Assembly (NCBI RefSeq): GCF_001592965.1
Contig: NZ_LRPC01000033.1
Location: 1-64,000 of the forward strand
Direction of reading: 5' to 3'
Origin: Roseivirga spongicola
Lineage (GTDB): Bacteria > Bacteroidota > Bacteroidia > Cytophagales > Cyclobacteriaceae
DNA length: 64,000 bases
The notes under the pieces are model-generated. The model worked only from the letters and a program-made list of their open reading frames with translations, had not been told where the DNA came from and did not search any database. Each line of letters opens with the position of its first letter. Position 1 is the stretch's first letter. Both the position numbers and the translations under genes were made by a program. This document shows positions 35,612 to 44,827 of this stretch, in pieces.

Positions 35612-36355
35612 ATGCGCTATTTTCTTGATATTTCTTACAACGGTGCGGCTTATCATGGCTGGCAAAGACAGGCCAATGCTCTAACCGTTCAGCAAGAAAT
35701 AGAAGAGGGGCTTTCCAGAATATTAGGCGCTCAGATTGGTATTACAGGCAGTGGTAGAACAGATACAGGTGTTCATGCCAGGAAGCAAATAGCGCATTTC
35801 GATGCAGAAACTGAGCTTCCAGAAAGTCAGATTCAGTACAAGCTGAATGGCCTGCTGCCCGATGAAGTGGCTATTAACAGCTGTCGTAAAGTTCAGCCAG
35901 AGGCTCATGCACGTTTCGATGCTCAAGAGAGAGGTTATCATTATTTTATTCATCAAAAGAAGACTCCTTTTCTAGTGGGACAGAGCTACTATTTCAGCCA
36001 TTCCTTAAATGTGGAACGAATGAATGAGGCTGCCCAGAAGCTACTCGGTAGGCAAGATTTTGAAAGCTTTAGCAGGGTGAAAACTGAAGTGAATAACTTC
36101 TTTTGTGAAATATTGACAGCCAACTGGTATTGCGAGAACGATCAGCTAATTTTTAACGTTAGGGCAAACAGGTTTTTGCGCGGAATGGTGAGAGCCTTGG
36201 TTGGAACGTTATTGGAAGTGGGCAGAGGGAAACTTACTGTGGAAGATTTTGTTACTATCATTGCTGCAAAGAACAGAACAAAAGCGGGTAGGGCTGTGCC
36301 TCCTCATGGACTGTACCTTTCGGAGGTTAACTATTCAGAAGAGATTTACTTATAG
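35612..36355 (+). CDS. truA: tRNA pseudouridine(38-40) synthase TruA
   Basis: 247 residues. The catalytic Asp is in GSGRTDTGVHA, the N-terminal block is YNGAAYHGWQRQ, and the RFLRGMVRALVGTLLEVGRG helix of the active site is complete. It converts uridines 38-40 of the tRNA anticodon arm to pseudouridine. The next gene starts two bases after its stop. Confidence 0.97.
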   Translation: MRYFLDISYNGAAYHGWQRQANALTVQQEIEEGLSRILGAQIGITGSGRTDTGVHARKQIAHFDAETELPESQIQYKLNGLLPDEVAINSCRKVQPEAHARFDAQERGYHYFIHQKKTPFLVGQSYYFSHSLNVERMNEAAQKLLGRQDFESFSRVKTEVNNFFCEILTANWYCENDQLIFNVRANRFLRGMVRALVGTLLEVGRGKLTVEDFVTIIAAKNRTKAGRAVPPHGLYLSEVNYSEEIYL

Positions 36356-36357
36356 CA

Positions 36358-38136
36358 TTGGAAAAGGAAAAGGCTAAAGTTAAGAGTGGAAATGTTGTAG
36401 ACTTTAAAGTGTTGAAGCGATTGTTTCAATACGCAAAGCCTTACATAAAGCAGTTTTATCTGCTAGTATTCCTGACCATATTTTTGGCCATACTAACCCC
36501 TATTAGACCAATTCTGGTTCAAAAGGCCATAGATGAATATGTGCCGAATGGAGATTATGATGGATTGGTTTTAATGATAACCATTCTCATCGGTCACCTT
36601 ATTGTATTAGCTGTAGTGCAATATTCGCATACTTATCTTTCGGGTTGGGTAGGCCAAACCATTATAAAGGATATTCGAACAAAGCTCTTTAATCACTTAA
36701 TAAGGTTAAAACTCAAATTCTTCGATAAAACACCAATAGGAAGACTAGTAACCAGAAATGTTTCGGACATTGAAACGCTTTCTAACGTCTTTAGTGAAGG
36801 TATTGCCGCCCTGATTGGCGACTTGCTTCAGCTGGTTTTCTTGATGGGCTTTATGTTCTATTTAGACTGGAAACTGACTTTAGTAAGTTTATCTACCTTA
36901 CCACTTCTTATTTTTAGCACCTATGTTTTCAAGGAGAAGATTAAGGTTACTTTTAATGAGGTCAGAAACGCTGTTTCCAATTTAAACTCCTTTGTACAGG
37001 AGCATGTAACAGGAATGAACATTGTCCAGATTTTTAACGCAGAAAAGCGAGAGATGGACAAGTTCAAGGAAATTAACAGAGAACATGAAAAGGCGCATAT
37101 TCGCTCCGTACTTTACTATTCTATCTATTTCCCTGTTGCAGAGATTATTCAAGCTATTGCCATAGGTATGGCAGTATGGTATGGCGCTAGAGAGATTTTG
37201 GTAGACGCTAGTGTTGGTCCAGGAGTGATCATTGCCTTTATCATGTACATTCAGATGTTCTTCCGTCCCATCCGAATGATTGCCGATAGGTTCAACACCC
37301 TTCAGATGGGGATTGTGAGCTCGAACAGAATTTTCGATCTATTAGATAATGATGAACACATGGCCGATGAAGGTGAATATGCACCTGAGGAAATCAAAGG
37401 CGAAGTTGAGTTCAAAAATGTCTGGTTTGCTTACAATGAGGAGGAATATGTGCTAAAGGATATTTCGTTCAAGGTGAAAGAGGGTGAAACCATAGCGCTT
37501 GTCGGAGCCACCGGAGCAGGGAAGTCTTCAGTCATTAATCTACTGTCGCGATTCTATGAAATCAACAAAGGTGATATTCTGGTAGATGGTGTAAACCTGA
37601 AAGAATATGATTTAGGAGCTCTTAGGAGTCATATCGGTGTAGTTCAGCAAGATGTCTTTTTGTATTCCGATACCATCAGGCACAATATTACACTAGGTAA
37701 CCCCGATATTACAGATGATAAAATAGCTGCTGCTGCCGATTTGGTCGGAGTGAAGAAAATTATCGACCGCTTGCCCAACGGTTATGATTATAACGTGATG
37801 GAGAGAGGTTCAACCCTTTCTGTAGGTCAGCGACAGTTGATATCCTTCGTACGGGCCATGGTCTACGATCCGAAGATCATTGTGTTAGACGAAGCCACAT
37901 CTTCAGTTGATACAGAAACAGAAGAGCTTATTCAAGGGGCAATTGAGGTTTTAATGAAAGGGAGAACATCCATAGTTATTGCTCACAGACTTTCAACCAT
38001 TCAGGGTGCCGATAAAATTATAGTGTTAGATAAAGGAGAAATTAAAGAAGTAGGAACACACCAAGAGTTATTGGATAAAGATGGTTTCTATTCTAAGTTG
38101 TATAACATGCAATACAAAGAAGTAGCAGCAATATGA
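36358..38136 (+). CDS. ABC exporter, MsbA-like (fused permease-ATPase)
   Basis: 592 residues from a TTG start two bases after truA. Six membrane helices lie in residues 20-310. The nucleotide domain has Walker A GATGAGKSS, Q-loop GVVQQDVFLYSD, signature LSVGQRQL (where LSGGQ is usual), Walker B IIVLDEATSSVD and H-loop IAHRLST. It works as a dimer exporting lipids, peptides or drugs across the inner membrane. MsbA-type flipping of lipid A is possible but unproven. Confidence 0.93.
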   Translation: MEKEKAKVKSGNVVDFKVLKRLFQYAKPYIKQFYLLVFLTIFLAILTPIRPILVQKAIDEYVPNGDYDGLVLMITILIGHLIVLAVVQYSHTYLSGWVGQTIIKDIRTKLFNHLIRLKLKFFDKTPIGRLVTRNVSDIETLSNVFSEGIAALIGDLLQLVFLMGFMFYLDWKLTLVSLSTLPLLIFSTYVFKEKIKVTFNEVRNAVSNLNSFVQEHVTGMNIVQIFNAEKREMDKFKEINREHEKAHIRSVLYYSIYFPVAEIIQAIAIGMAVWYGAREILVDASVGPGVIIAFIMYIQMFFRPIRMIADRFNTLQMGIVSSNRIFDLLDNDEHMADEGEYAPEEIKGEVEFKNVWFAYNEEEYVLKDISFKVKEGETIALVGATGAGKSSVINLLSRFYEINKGDILVDGVNLKEYDLGALRSHIGVVQQDVFLYSDTIRHNITLGNPDITDDKIAAAADLVGVKKIIDRLPNGYDYNVMERGSTLSVGQRQLISFVRAMVYDPKIIVLDEATSSVDTETEELIQGAIEVLMKGRTSIVIAHRLSTIQGADKIIVLDKGEIKEVGTHQELLDKDGFYSKLYNMQYKEVAAI

Positions 38137-38657
38137 GTAAGAAAGGAAAGATAATCACTGGGCTTGTAGCCTTTATTATAATAATTGGTGGCTATGTGTA
38201 TTTAGGTGGGTTAAATAACATTGACTATACCATAGAGACGGTTTCAGACTACAATTTGGTAGGGGTTCACTTTCTGGGTGATGGAGATAGTCCGGAAATA
38301 GAGGAGGCCTATGTTGAAGCCCGTGAATACGTTCTTTCTGGAGAGTTAGACGGTGTGCTTACTTTGGTTCATTACAATGATTCTACTTTAGAAGATGAGC
38401 AGTTAAAGCTGTTTATTGGAGTTACCCTAGCATCAGGCACCTCAGATTTGCCAGCGAATTATCAAAGATTGACAATACCAGCAACAAATGCGGCTAGGGC
38501 TAAAATAGAAGGCCACAACAGCATAATGCCTAGTCCTTCTACTATTGAGTCTAGGCTTAGAGAAACAGCGGAAAAAGCACGACTTGAACTTCAAGACTTT
38601 ACAATAGAGCAATATATTTCTGAGAACCTGTTGGTGATAGATATGCCAGTGAAATAA
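38133..38657 (+). CDS. Membrane-anchored protein with GyrI-like effector-binding domain (tentative)
   Basis: 174 residues. One N-terminal helix (IITGLVAFIIIIGGYVYLG) anchors it. The rest resembles the GyrI/SOUL-like fold, with alternating strands and the block SDLPANYQRLTIPATNAARA, but identity is weak, so this is tentative. It overlaps the exporter gene by four bases (ATGA), so the two are coupled and it may regulate or assist the exporter. Confidence 0.6.
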   Translation: MSKKGKIITGLVAFIIIIGGYVYLGGLNNIDYTIETVSDYNLVGVHFLGDGDSPEIEEAYVEAREYVLSGELDGVLTLVHYNDSTLEDEQLKLFIGVTLASGTSDLPANYQRLTIPATNAARAKIEGHNSIMPSPSTIESRLRETAEKARLELQDFTIEQYISENLLVIDMPVK

Positions 38658-38670
38658 GGGGGTCAGTCGA

Positions 38671-38999
38671 TCAGTGATCAGAAATCAGTGATGGGTTCAG
38701 AATCTCCTCAATTCTTCCAGTTCCAATTAGAGTTGAGCCTTCCAGAAAATCAAAGCTCATGCCTACCTGTAGTTTACCGACAAAATATGCCGGACTCATA
38801 ATTGTAATTTTAGCCAGAACTGTCTCTCCAGGTGAAACTGACCCCTGACCAATATATTCTTGATGACCTGAAGTTTGCATTTCATCAAAAGGAAAACGAA
38901 TACCAGGCCTATAGCCATTGTGCGCCTCTGTAGTTCGGCCACCCTCTTCAGAGGCTCTGAATTCAGTTCAGCTAAGAAGTCATATTGTGCGTGATTCAT
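38671..38999 (-). pseudogene. EF-Tu-like domain protein, frameshifted
   Basis: From ATG 38999 the frame reads MNHAQYDFLAEL. The family then expects E-F-x-x-x-E-E-G-G-R, but this frame reads NSEPLKRVAEL. The -1 frame holds EFRASEEGGRTTEAHNGYRP and continues unbroken as RPGIRFPFDEMQTSGHQEY and PGETVLAKI to the stop at 38671. One missing G near 38963-38967 explains the break. The intact protein would be a ~110-residue EF-Tu domain-2/3-like protein common in Bacteroidota. Inverted 12-base repeats flank it. Confidence 0.7.
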
Positions 39000-39035
39000 T
39001 TTGATTCCTGATCTACCGTTCAGCTGATTTCTGAT
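38677..39035. repeat. 12-base inverted repeats (ATCAGAAATCAG) bracketing the EF-Tu-like pseudogene
   Basis: ATCAGAAATCAG is at 38677-38688 and its exact reverse complement CTGATTTCTGAT at 39024-39035. The left arm contributes to the stop of the pseudogene and the right arm lies 25 bases before its start. Confidence 0.6.
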
Positions 39036-39059
39036 TTCTAATGACAATTGACCATTTTC

Positions 39060-39590
39060 CTAATTCTCCAATTCCCTATAGCTGTGCGAGAGCATAGAAA
39101 GCACGTTGCCAAAATGCTCAATTTGCTCCATGGTTTCATCCGGCACTTGCTTGCCATTCATTCTTGCTAAGAGAAGACCGAAAACTCCATTAAGGCAGGC
39201 TTGAACAGGGTTGTTGACTAAGCCTTCAGAAGCTTGAATACTTTCTCTTAAAGCTGGTCTGGCAGCATTGAATATAGTTTGGTAATCTTCATTTTCAACC
39301 AAAAGCTTCATGCTGAGGTCTGAGAGTTTTTGCACTTCACCCTGAACGTAAGAAAGGTGCCCTTCCTGCTCAAGTCCTTCAGACTTCATTTGGCCAATTA
39401 CTTCTTGATACCAATTCAGCTCATCCTCTCTTTTCTCCTCACTCATTTTTTCGTCAGGAATATTTCCGAACACATGGATTTTGATTTTCTCAATGTCGAA
39501 ATCAAAGTTCCTAATCAGTAATTCTGTTTGGTACATATAAATAATGTACTCAGAGATGTTTTCCTGTTTTTTCTTGTCGGCCAAAAGCAT
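39060..39590 (-). CDS. DUF4924 family protein
   Basis: 176 residues, fully helical and soluble. It opens with KKQENISEYIIYMYQTELLIRN, the DUF4924 pattern, and ends with a GNVLSMLSHSYREL helix. It is known only as a conserved Bacteroidota protein without an assigned role. A TATTTTTG promoter sits four bases before the ATG, so the mRNA is probably leaderless. Confidence 0.85.
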   Translation of the reverse strand: MLLADKKKQENISEYIIYMYQTELLIRNFDFDIEKIKIHVFGNIPDEKMSEEKREDELNWYQEVIGQMKSEGLEQEGHLSYVQGEVQKLSDLSMKLLVENEDYQTIFNAARPALRESIQASEGLVNNPVQACLNGVFGLLLARMNGKQVPDETMEQIEHFGNVLSMLSHSYRELEN

Positions 39591-39594
39591 GCTG

Positions 39595-39602
39595 CAAAAA
39601 TA
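39595..39602 (-). promoter_or_regulatory. Putative -7 promoter element (TATTTTTG)
   Basis: Exact TAnnTTTG match on the minus strand with four bases between it and the DUF4924 ATG. Confidence 0.65.
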
Positions 39603-39619
39603 GGCTACTCAGGAATAAA

Positions 39620-40825
39620 TCACTCCTTTAAATCCACAATCATTACAACAGGATTATCATCAGGTTTCATTTCACCCAGTTTTTTCAGCCTTTCAGGTAG
39701 TTGAGCTGCTTTTTCTGGGTTTTCTTTGAACCAAGCAAGAACATCTGGTGCTTCCATATAACCAACTAGTTGGTTATTGTCTGTCGCATATTGCGGAACA
39801 AAGGGGAGGAAATTGTCTAGGTCATTGACAAAGCCATGCATTTCGGTTCGGCCAATATCAGATAACAATGTTTCGCCAGTTTCTCTGCTGAAAATTCCAT
39901 TGAAAGTTTGGCCTTTGGTGGTTAGCTGGAAGAAAATATGTTGTTGGGTTATGTCAATTACTGAAGGTTGGAGGAAGTTAGCTCTAGATTCCAATGTTGG
40001 GTACTTGGTCTTATCCTCGTAAGGGATGCTCTGATTTTTGCTGTCAAATATCAGGTGAGCGGAAAGAGTATCATCAGAAACATAAAATAGTGTGTCATTA
40101 TAGGCTTCCTCGAAATAGACATTGCCTCTGTCTCTATAAAACCGTCCCTCATCTGTATCGAATGAAATACCCAAAGATAGATCGTGTATGCATGACTGAT
40201 GATTTGGGAATGTTTTTAGAATTTTTCCTTGGCTATCGAAAATCGTGAGTTTGTTTTTTTGATTACACGTTGGGTTTGCATTGTAGCCAACAAAGAGGTT
40301 GTCTGATAATTTGCTAAAGCCCATGATGTAGTTTTCGTCTGTAGGAATTTCAAATTCTCCTGTTTTTTCTCCTGAAGAGTTGAGTTGCCATATTAACGAA
40401 GGCTTTTTAGCAACATAAAAGACTTCATCTTCTTCATTAAATTCGAGGGACTTCTTGGTGCTCAAATATTCATTAGGGCCTTCGCCATAGCCTCTTATCT
40501 CCTCTATAAATTTTCCTGATTTCTTATCGAAGGTGTAGATCTGTCGGAACGCGATAGATATGATTTTGTCATCTGCCAAGTAGAAGCTAGGATAGTTTCC
40601 AACCAGCGACTTTTCAACAGTTTCTAAAGGGATATACTCAATGGACTCAGCAAAAGTACTTAGTGAAACTTCAGTGCGGTTATCATAGGCTTCAACTAAA
40701 TCAATGGTTGGCAAACTAGAGCCATTAGCTTTTTTTTCGGTGCCAGAGCTGCAAGAAGAGGAGATAAGAAATAGTGTGAAAAAGCCAGATATGGCTGTTT
40801 GCATGCTAAGTTTGAGTCTTTTCAT
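39620..40825 (-). CDS. Six-bladed beta-propeller (BF3164-like) lipoprotein
   Basis: The start at ATG 40825 gives 401 residues and puts a lipobox LISSSC right after the hydrophobic core. A longer reading to 40867 adds a non-signal tail and is not favoured. FAESIEYIPLET and IRGYGEGPNEYLS are the family hallmarks. It is a distant relative of the propeller lipoprotein at 5620-6735. Role unknown, assumed at the cell surface or periplasm. Confidence 0.85.
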   Translation of the reverse strand: MKRLKLSMQTAISGFFTLFLISSSCSSGTEKKANGSSLPTIDLVEAYDNRTEVSLSTFAESIEYIPLETVEKSLVGNYPSFYLADDKIISIAFRQIYTFDKKSGKFIEEIRGYGEGPNEYLSTKKSLEFNEEDEVFYVAKKPSLIWQLNSSGEKTGEFEIPTDENYIMGFSKLSDNLFVGYNANPTCNQKNKLTIFDSQGKILKTFPNHQSCIHDLSLGISFDTDEGRFYRDRGNVYFEEAYNDTLFYVSDDTLSAHLIFDSKNQSIPYEDKTKYPTLESRANFLQPSVIDITQQHIFFQLTTKGQTFNGIFSRETGETLLSDIGRTEMHGFVNDLDNFLPFVPQYATDNNQLVGYMEAPDVLAWFKENPEKAAQLPERLKKLGEMKPDDNPVVMIVDLKE

Positions 40826-40935
40826 TGGTTTTGGTTGGTGCGGATAATGAATTGCATTCAATATCAAACAATTAAGTTATTGCCTTTGTACAAATATTGC
40901 ACCAATCAAGAGAATTGAATTGCATCACTTTTTTC

Positions 40936-40943
40936 TATTTTTG
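40936..40943 (+). promoter_or_regulatory. Putative lepA promoter (-7 TATTTTTG)
   Basis: Exact TAnnTTTG match, 19 bases before the chosen lepA ATG. It also shows that the longer reading from 40897 is not translated. Confidence 0.6.
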
Positions 40944-40962
40944 CGGTTCGTTTAAGAGGTAT

Positions 40963-42750
40963 ATGGAGAGAATTCGGAATTTCTGCATTATTGCGCACAT
41001 CGACCACGGTAAAAGTACCTTGGCCGATAGACTATTGCAGCACACAGGTACTGTAGCTGATCGCGATATGCAAGAGCAGTTGTTGGATGATATGGATTTG
41101 GAGCGTGAGCGTGGTATTACCATCAAATCGCACGCCATCCAAATGAATTATAATTATAAAGGAGAAGAGTACGTGCTCAACCTGATAGACACTCCAGGTC
41201 ACGTAGACTTTTCTTATGAGGTTTCACGTTCCATTGCGGCCTGTGAAGGCGCATTGCTCATTGTAGATGCATCGCAAGGGGTAGAGGCTCAAACCATTTC
41301 CAACCTCTATTTAGCTTTGGAGCACGATTTGGAGATTATTCCGGTGCTCAACAAAATAGACCTTCCGGGTGCCATGCCAGAAGAAATGACCGACCAAGTA
41401 GTTGAATTACTTGGTTGCGATAGAGAAGATGTAATTCTAGCGAGCGGTAAAGCTGGTATTGGAATCGATGAAATCCTCGAAGCCATCATTGAAAAAATTC
41501 CTGCGCCACAAGGAGATCCTGAAGAGCCACTTCAGGCCATGATTTTCGATTCGGTTTTCAATTCATTCAGAGGTATTGAAGTAATCTTCCGTGTTTTCAA
41601 CGGAAGCATTAAAAAAGGAGATAAGGTGAAATTCGTAAATACGGGTAAAACCTATGATGCTGATGAAATTGGTATTCTCAAGCTCAAGCAGTCTCCTCAA
41701 CAAGAAATTAAAGCAGGTAATGTAGGTTACCTCATCTCGGGTATCAAGGTGGCCAAAGAGGTAAAAGTGGGTGATACCATTACGCATGTAGATAAGCCAA
41801 CCCAGAGAATGGTAAAAGGCTTTGAAGATGTAAAGCCTATGGTGTTTGCAGGTATCTACCCAGTAGATACACAAGACTTTGAAGAGCTCAGAGCTTCAAT
41901 GGAGAAGCTTCAGTTGAATGATGCATCCCTGGTTTGGGAGCCAGAAACCTCTGCTGCACTTGGTTTTGGTTTCCGTTGCGGATTCTTAGGAATGCTTCAC
42001 TTAGAAATTGTTCAAGAACGTCTCGAAAGAGAGTTCGACATGACTGTTATTACCACAGTTCCCTCGGTTCAGTTTCATGCCATTATGAACGATGGTGAAG
42101 TAAGGAAAATCAATGCACCTTCTGAAATGCCAGATTCTAATAAGATGGCACATATGGAAGAACCAATTATTCGTGCTCAGATTATCTCTAAGGCAGAGTA
42201 TGTAGGCGGAATCATGGGGCTGTGTATGGACAAGAGGGGAATTCTGAAAAATCAGGTTTATCTGACCTCCGACAGGGTTGAGTTATCATTCGAGATTCCG
42301 TTGGCAGAGATTGTATTCGACTTCTTCGATAAGCTAAAAACCATTTCTAGAGGTTATGCCTCATTAGATTATGAACTGATTGGTTTCAGACAATCGAACT
42401 TAGTAAAGCTCGATATTCAGTTGAATGGTGACAAGGTAGATGCACTTTCTGCTATTGTTCACCGAGATAAGGCTTACGAGTGGGGTAAGAGGCTGTGTGA
42501 AAAATTGAAAGAACTGATTCCAAGACAAATGTTTGAGATTGCAGTTCAAGCATCTATCGGAACAAAAATCATTGCTAGAGAAACCGTGAAAGCAATGCGT
42601 AAGAACGTATTGGCTAAGTGTTACGGTGGTGATATTTCCAGAAAGCGTAAGCTTTTGGAGAAACAGAAAAAAGGTAAGAAAAGAATGCGCCAAGTAGGTA
42701 ATGTGGAGATTCCACAAGAGGCTTTCATGGCGGTACTTAAGTTAGATTAA
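40963..42750 (+). CDS. lepA: Elongation factor 4 (LepA)
   Basis: 595 residues. GTPase motifs: G1 [10 protein letters not shown]3 DTPGHVDF, G4 NKIDLP. The unique C-terminal LepA domain ends with [17 protein letters not shown] and [10 protein letters not shown]. It acts on the ribosome, promoting back-translocation or initiation-stage fidelity. The start was moved to ATG 40963 because [16 protein letters not shown] is the normal family beginning. Confidence 0.98.
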   Translation: MERIRNFCIIAHIDHGKSTLADRLLQHTGTVADRDMQEQLLDDMDLERERGITIKSHAIQMNYNYKGEEYVLNLIDTPGHVDFSYEVSRSIAACEGALLIVDASQGVEAQTISNLYLALEHDLEIIPVLNKIDLPGAMPEEMTDQVVELLGCDREDVILASGKAGIGIDEILEAIIEKIPAPQGDPEEPLQAMIFDSVFNSFRGIEVIFRVFNGSIKKGDKVKFVNTGKTYDADEIGILKLKQSPQQEIKAGNVGYLISGIKVAKEVKVGDTITHVDKPTQRMVKGFEDVKPMVFAGIYPVDTQDFEELRASMEKLQLNDASLVWEPETSAALGFGFRCGFLGMLHLEIVQERLEREFDMTVITTVPSVQFHAIMNDGEVRKINAPSEMPDSNKMAHMEEPIIRAQIISKAEYVGGIMGLCMDKRGILKNQVYLTSDRVELSFEIPLAEIVFDFFDKLKTISRGYASLDYELIGFRQSNLVKLDIQLNGDKVDALSAIVHRDKAYEWGKRLCEKLKELIPRQMFEIAVQASIGTKIIARETVKAMRKNVLAKCYGGDISRKRKLLEKQKKGKKRMRQVGNVEIPQEAFMAVLKLD

Positions 42751-42759
42751 TGGTTACTG

Positions 42760-43153
42760 GTGCTCAGTGCACAGGAGATGGAGAATAAAGACTATACGGA
42801 CTTAGATGTTTGGAAAGAAGCTAGGAAACTGGTCTCTGGAATCTATTCTTTGGTCAAGTCTTTTCCTGAAGATGAGAAGTATGCATTGACAAGCCAGTTA
42901 AAAAGAGCTGCAATATCAGTTCCCTCAAATATTGCGGAAGGAATTGGTAGGCAGCACAAAAACGAGAGGATTCAATTTTTATATATTTCAAGAGGATCAC
43001 TATATGAAATAGAAACCCAATTGTTTTTGGCCTTGGATCAATCTTTTCTTTCAGAAGAAAGTTTGAAAGATATTTTAGACCAGATAACAAGTTGCAAGAA
43101 ACTCATTCAGGGGTACATCAATTATCTTAAGAAGTAACCTGAGCACTGAGCAC
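42760..43153. repeat. Terminal inverted repeats around the four-helix-bundle gene
   Basis: GTGCTCAGTGCACAGG at 42760-42775 is the reverse complement of CCTGAGCACTGAGCAC at 43138-43153 with one mismatch in 16. Weaker matching extends about seven bases outward. The pair sits tightly around one gene, like the ends of a small mobile unit. Confidence 0.7.
42778..43137 (+). CDS. Four-helix-bundle protein (23S rRNA intervening-sequence protein family)
   Basis: 119 residues from ATG 42778, preceded by AGGAG. Family blocks are DLDVWKEARKLV, ALTSQLKRAAISVPSNIAEG and the GSLYEIETQLFLA helix. The family includes proteins encoded in 23S rRNA insertions and the Avd partner of retroelements. Here it sits between lepA and folD, not in rRNA, and it lies inside 16-base inverted repeats. 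The role of this branch is unknown, possibly nucleic-acid binding. Confidence 0.9.
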   Translation: MENKDYTDLDVWKEARKLVSGIYSLVKSFPEDEKYALTSQLKRAAISVPSNIAEGIGRQHKNERIQFLYISRGSLYEIETQLFLALDQSFLSEESLKDILDQITSCKKLIQGYINYLKK

Positions 43154-43168
43154 TAATAACAGAGTACT

Positions 43169-44044
43169 ATGAAATTATTAGACGGAAAAGCCACAGCCCA
43201 ATCTATTAAAGATGAATTGGCAGAGAAGGTAAATGAAATCAAGGCCAAAGGTGGTAAAGTACCACATCTTGCTGCTGTTTTAGTGGGCGAAGATGGCGCT
43301 AGCAAAACCTACGTAAATGCTAAGGTTAAGGCTTGTGAGGCCATTGGTTTTGGTTCTACTCTTATTCACTTGCCAGAAGAAACTTCAGAAGAAGAAGTGA
43401 TGGCTACTGTAGATCGGTTGAATAACGATGCTGATATTGACGGTTTTATCGTACAAGTGCCTCTTCCGAAGCAGATAGACGAGCAAAAAGTTGTGGAGGC
43501 CATCCTTCCTGAAAAAGATGTTGATGGTTTTCATCCAGCGAACCTAGGTAAGATGCTACTCGATTTGCCTACGCTCCTTCCAGCAACTCCAAAGGGTATG
43601 ATGCTCTTGTTAGAAAGAAATGGCATTGATACTTCTGGTAAGCACTGCGTGGTAATAGGCAGAAGCCATACTGTCGGTACGCCCATCAGTGTGTTGATGA
43701 GTAGAAATTCGAATCCAGGAAATGCAACAGTAACGCTTTGCCATAGCAGAACTCAGAATTTGGCCGAGATTACCCGTCAAGCAGATATTCTAATTGTGGC
43801 TATTGGAAGAGAAGGCTTTGTTACGGAAGAAATGGTGAAGGAAGGTGCCATCGTAATCGATGTCGGAATTCACAGAGTTCCTTCAGATAAAACTAAATCT
43901 GGCTTTAAGTTGAAGGGCGATGTAAGGTTCGATGAAGTAGCACCTAAGTGTAGCTACATCACGCCAGTTCCGGGCGGAGTAGGGCCAATGACCATCGCTT
44001 CACTGCTTTGGAATACCTACTTAGCCAATCAGAAATTAGTTTAA
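43169..44044 (+). CDS. folD: Bifunctional methylenetetrahydrofolate dehydrogenase/cyclohydrolase
   Basis: 291 residues. The catalytic Lys-containing block is [13 protein letters not shown]. The folate-site blocks [10 protein letters not shown] and EKDVDGFH are present, as is the NADP fold with [11 protein letters not shown] and the ending [13 protein letters not shown]. It interconverts methylene-, methenyl- and formyl-tetrahydrofolate in one-carbon metabolism. Confidence 0.98.
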   Translation: MKLLDGKATAQSIKDELAEKVNEIKAKGGKVPHLAAVLVGEDGASKTYVNAKVKACEAIGFGSTLIHLPEETSEEEVMATVDRLNNDADIDGFIVQVPLPKQIDEQKVVEAILPEKDVDGFHPANLGKMLLDLPTLLPATPKGMMLLLERNGIDTSGKHCVVIGRSHTVGTPISVLMSRNSNPGNATVTLCHSRTQNLAEITRQADILIVAIGREGFVTEEMVKEGAIVIDVGIHRVPSDKTKSGFKLKGDVRFDEVAPKCSYITPVPGGVGPMTIASLLWNTYLANQKLV

Positions 44045-44059
44045 TTAATACTCTTCGGT

Positions 44060-44137
44060 CGTCATTTCCGCGTAGGCGGGAATTTCCTCAATGAGAGATT
44101 CCCTCCCGAAAGCTTTCGGGACAGGTCGGAGATGACG
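44060..44137. repeat. 78-base palindromic repeat element (MITE/REP-like), copy 3
   Basis: Begins CGTCATTTCC and ends GGAGATGACG. Inside are GCGTAGGCGGGAA and the palindrome CTCCCGAAAGCTTTCGGGAC, matching the core position of the copy at 7756-7833. Both copies are 78 bases long. It lies between folD and queE. Confidence 0.75.
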
Positions 44138-44194
44138 TTCTAAAAGAGATTCGATAATGAAGCAGTTTCAACTACCTGCTATAAAAAATTGATT

Positions 44195-44824
44195 ATGACA
44201 GAAAACAAGCAAGTGGCCGAACTCAACGGCAAGCTTCCTATTATGGAAGCGTTTTATACCATTCAGGGTGAAGGGCATTTCACCGGAAATTCAGCATACT
44301 TTGTTAGACTAGGCGGTTGCGATGTTGGCTGCGTTTGGTGCGATGTAAAAGATAGCTGGGACGCTGAAAAGTGGCCGGCTCAGTCAATCGGTGAGATTGT
44401 TGCAGGCGCCAAGCAATACAAAAGCAAATTAGTGGTTGTTACTGGAGGAGAACCTCTTATGTACAATCTAGATAGTCTAACCGAGTCGCTGAGGAGCGAA
44501 GGCTTCCATGCCAATATTGAAACGTCTGGAGCTCATCCGCTCAGCGGAACATGGGATTGGTTGTGTTTCTCGCCCAAGAAATTCATGAAACCCAGGCAGG
44601 AGTTTTATGAGACTGCAGATGAGCTAAAGGTGGTTATCTATAATAAGAGTGATTTTAAGTGGGCAGAAGAACATGCAGCTAAAATCAGGCCCGAGTGTTT
44701 GCTCTATCTTCAACCAGAATGGGATAAGTCTGAAAAGATGTTGCCAGAAATAATTGAGTACGTAAAAGACAACCCTCGCTGGAAAATTTCGCTACAAACA
44801 CATAAGTTTATGCAGATCCCGTAA
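44195..44824 (+). CDS. queE: 7-carboxy-7-deazaguanine synthase (radical SAM)
   Basis: 209 residues. The cluster-binding cysteines are in RLGGCDVGCVWCDVK, a Cx3Cx2C variant normal for Bacteroidota QueE. EAFYTIQGEGHFTG and VVTGGEPLMY (GGE SAM motif) are present. It makes the deazaguanine core of queuosine. The enzyme that would feed it, QueD, may be the one at 62111-62530, although that protein looks PTPS-like. ATG 44195 was chosen over TTG 44189. The next gene begins three bases after the stop. Confidence 0.95.
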   Translation: MTENKQVAELNGKLPIMEAFYTIQGEGHFTGNSAYFVRLGGCDVGCVWCDVKDSWDAEKWPAQSIGEIVAGAKQYKSKLVVVTGGEPLMYNLDSLTESLRSEGFHANIETSGAHPLSGTWDWLCFSPKKFMKPRQEFYETADELKVVIYNKSDFKWAEEHAAKIRPECLLYLQPEWDKSEKMLPEIIEYVKDNPRWKISLQTHKFMQIP

Positions 44825-44827
44825 GTA

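Noticed and set aside
42778-43137. Diversity-generating retroelement (Avd partner)
   Set aside because: The four-helix-bundle protein is Avd-like in fold only; no reverse transcriptase or variable repeat is nearby.
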